Origin: Anaerolineae bacterium
GTDB lineage: Bacteria; Chloroflexota; Anaerolineae; 4572-78; J111
DNA: 42,782 nt
NCBI GenBank assembly: GCA_016931895.1
Contig: JAFGDY010000083.1
Coordinates: 1-42,782 of the forward strand
Reading direction: 5' to 3'
Part shown: piece by piece, positions 42,772 to 42,782 of the stretch
How the letters are laid out: each line of letters opens with the position of its first letter
Numbering within the stretch: the stretch's first letter is position 1
The notes under the pieces: model-generated
Told to the model about the DNA's origin: nothing
Seen by the model: only the letters and a program-made list of their open reading frames with translations
Database searches by the model: none
Made by a program: the position numbers and the translations under genes

Positions 42772-42782
42772 ATATTGGGGTA

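Noticed and set aside
1-42782. tRNA, rRNA, riboswitch or origin sequences
   Set aside because: I saw no tRNA cloverleaf with TTCGA loop, no rRNA-like block and no conserved riboswitch core in the gaps; without a covariance search small RNAs cannot be excluded.

Overview
This 42.8-kb window is almost entirely one strand: every gene I can support reads left to right. Most of it is a large cell-surface polysaccharide (exopolysaccharide or O-antigen-like) biosynthesis locus. I count five GT-B glycosyltransferases, six SAM-dependent methyltransferases, two asparagine-synthetase-type amidotransferases, two DegT-type sugar aminotransferases, a WbqC-family protein, a radical SAM enzyme, a sulfotransferase, an SGNH esterase, a Wzx-like flippase, a Wzy-like polymerase candidate, a lysyl-PG-synthase-like (AglD/UPF0104) membrane protein, three large GT-C-like membrane proteins, an E1 alpha/beta thiamine-enzyme pair, and an 890-residue fusion of a phosphoglycosyl transferase with a nucleotide-sugar dehydratase.

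The organism is probably an uncultured filamentous-type Chloroflexota (Anaerolineae or relatives). This is inference only: it rests on the mix of Uma2 and MNT/HEPN genes, the LGFP-like extracytoplasmic domains on membrane proteins, the TPR plus jelly-roll exported proteins and the REP-like hairpins. No rRNA or tRNA is present to test it.

Layout. 1-420: tail of an MNT nucleotidyltransferase and a very short HepT-like partner. 512-8824: amidotransferase 1, SGNH esterase, glycosyltransferase, methyltransferase, amidotransferase 2, methyltransferase. 8821-17550: a tightly overlapped operon (GT, WbqC, DegT, radical SAM, methyltransferase, sulfotransferase, giant membrane protein A). 17609-23341: AglD-like protein, giant membrane protein B (tandem paralogue of A) and a TPR/jelly-roll protein. 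23367-31241: methyltransferase, Wzx, Wzy candidate, two GTs, two more methyltransferases. 31367-37215: DegT, E1 alpha, E1 beta and the PGT-dehydratase fusion, forming what looks like a self-contained nucleotide-sugar synthesis and lipid-priming operon. 37216-39209: an accessory insert (tiny ORF, palindromic repeat, Uma2 nuclease, MNT/HEPN pair). 39206-42687: GT-C protein, a two-TM beta-domain protein and a GT, then a REP hairpin at the window end.

How it could work together (inference): the fusion makes a 4-keto-6-deoxy UDP-sugar and its first domain loads a phosphosugar on undecaprenyl phosphate. DegT enzymes add amino groups, WbqC may decorate such an amine, and the amidotransferases may turn uronic acids into uronamides. 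The GTs extend the repeat unit; methyl and sulfate groups are added; Wzx flips and Wzy polymerises; exported proteins (SGNH, TPR/jelly-roll, GT-C) finish or anchor the product. The least explained part is the E1 alpha/beta pair, which has no E2/E3 and sits between an aminotransferase and the fusion. It is the best candidate here for undescribed sugar chemistry.
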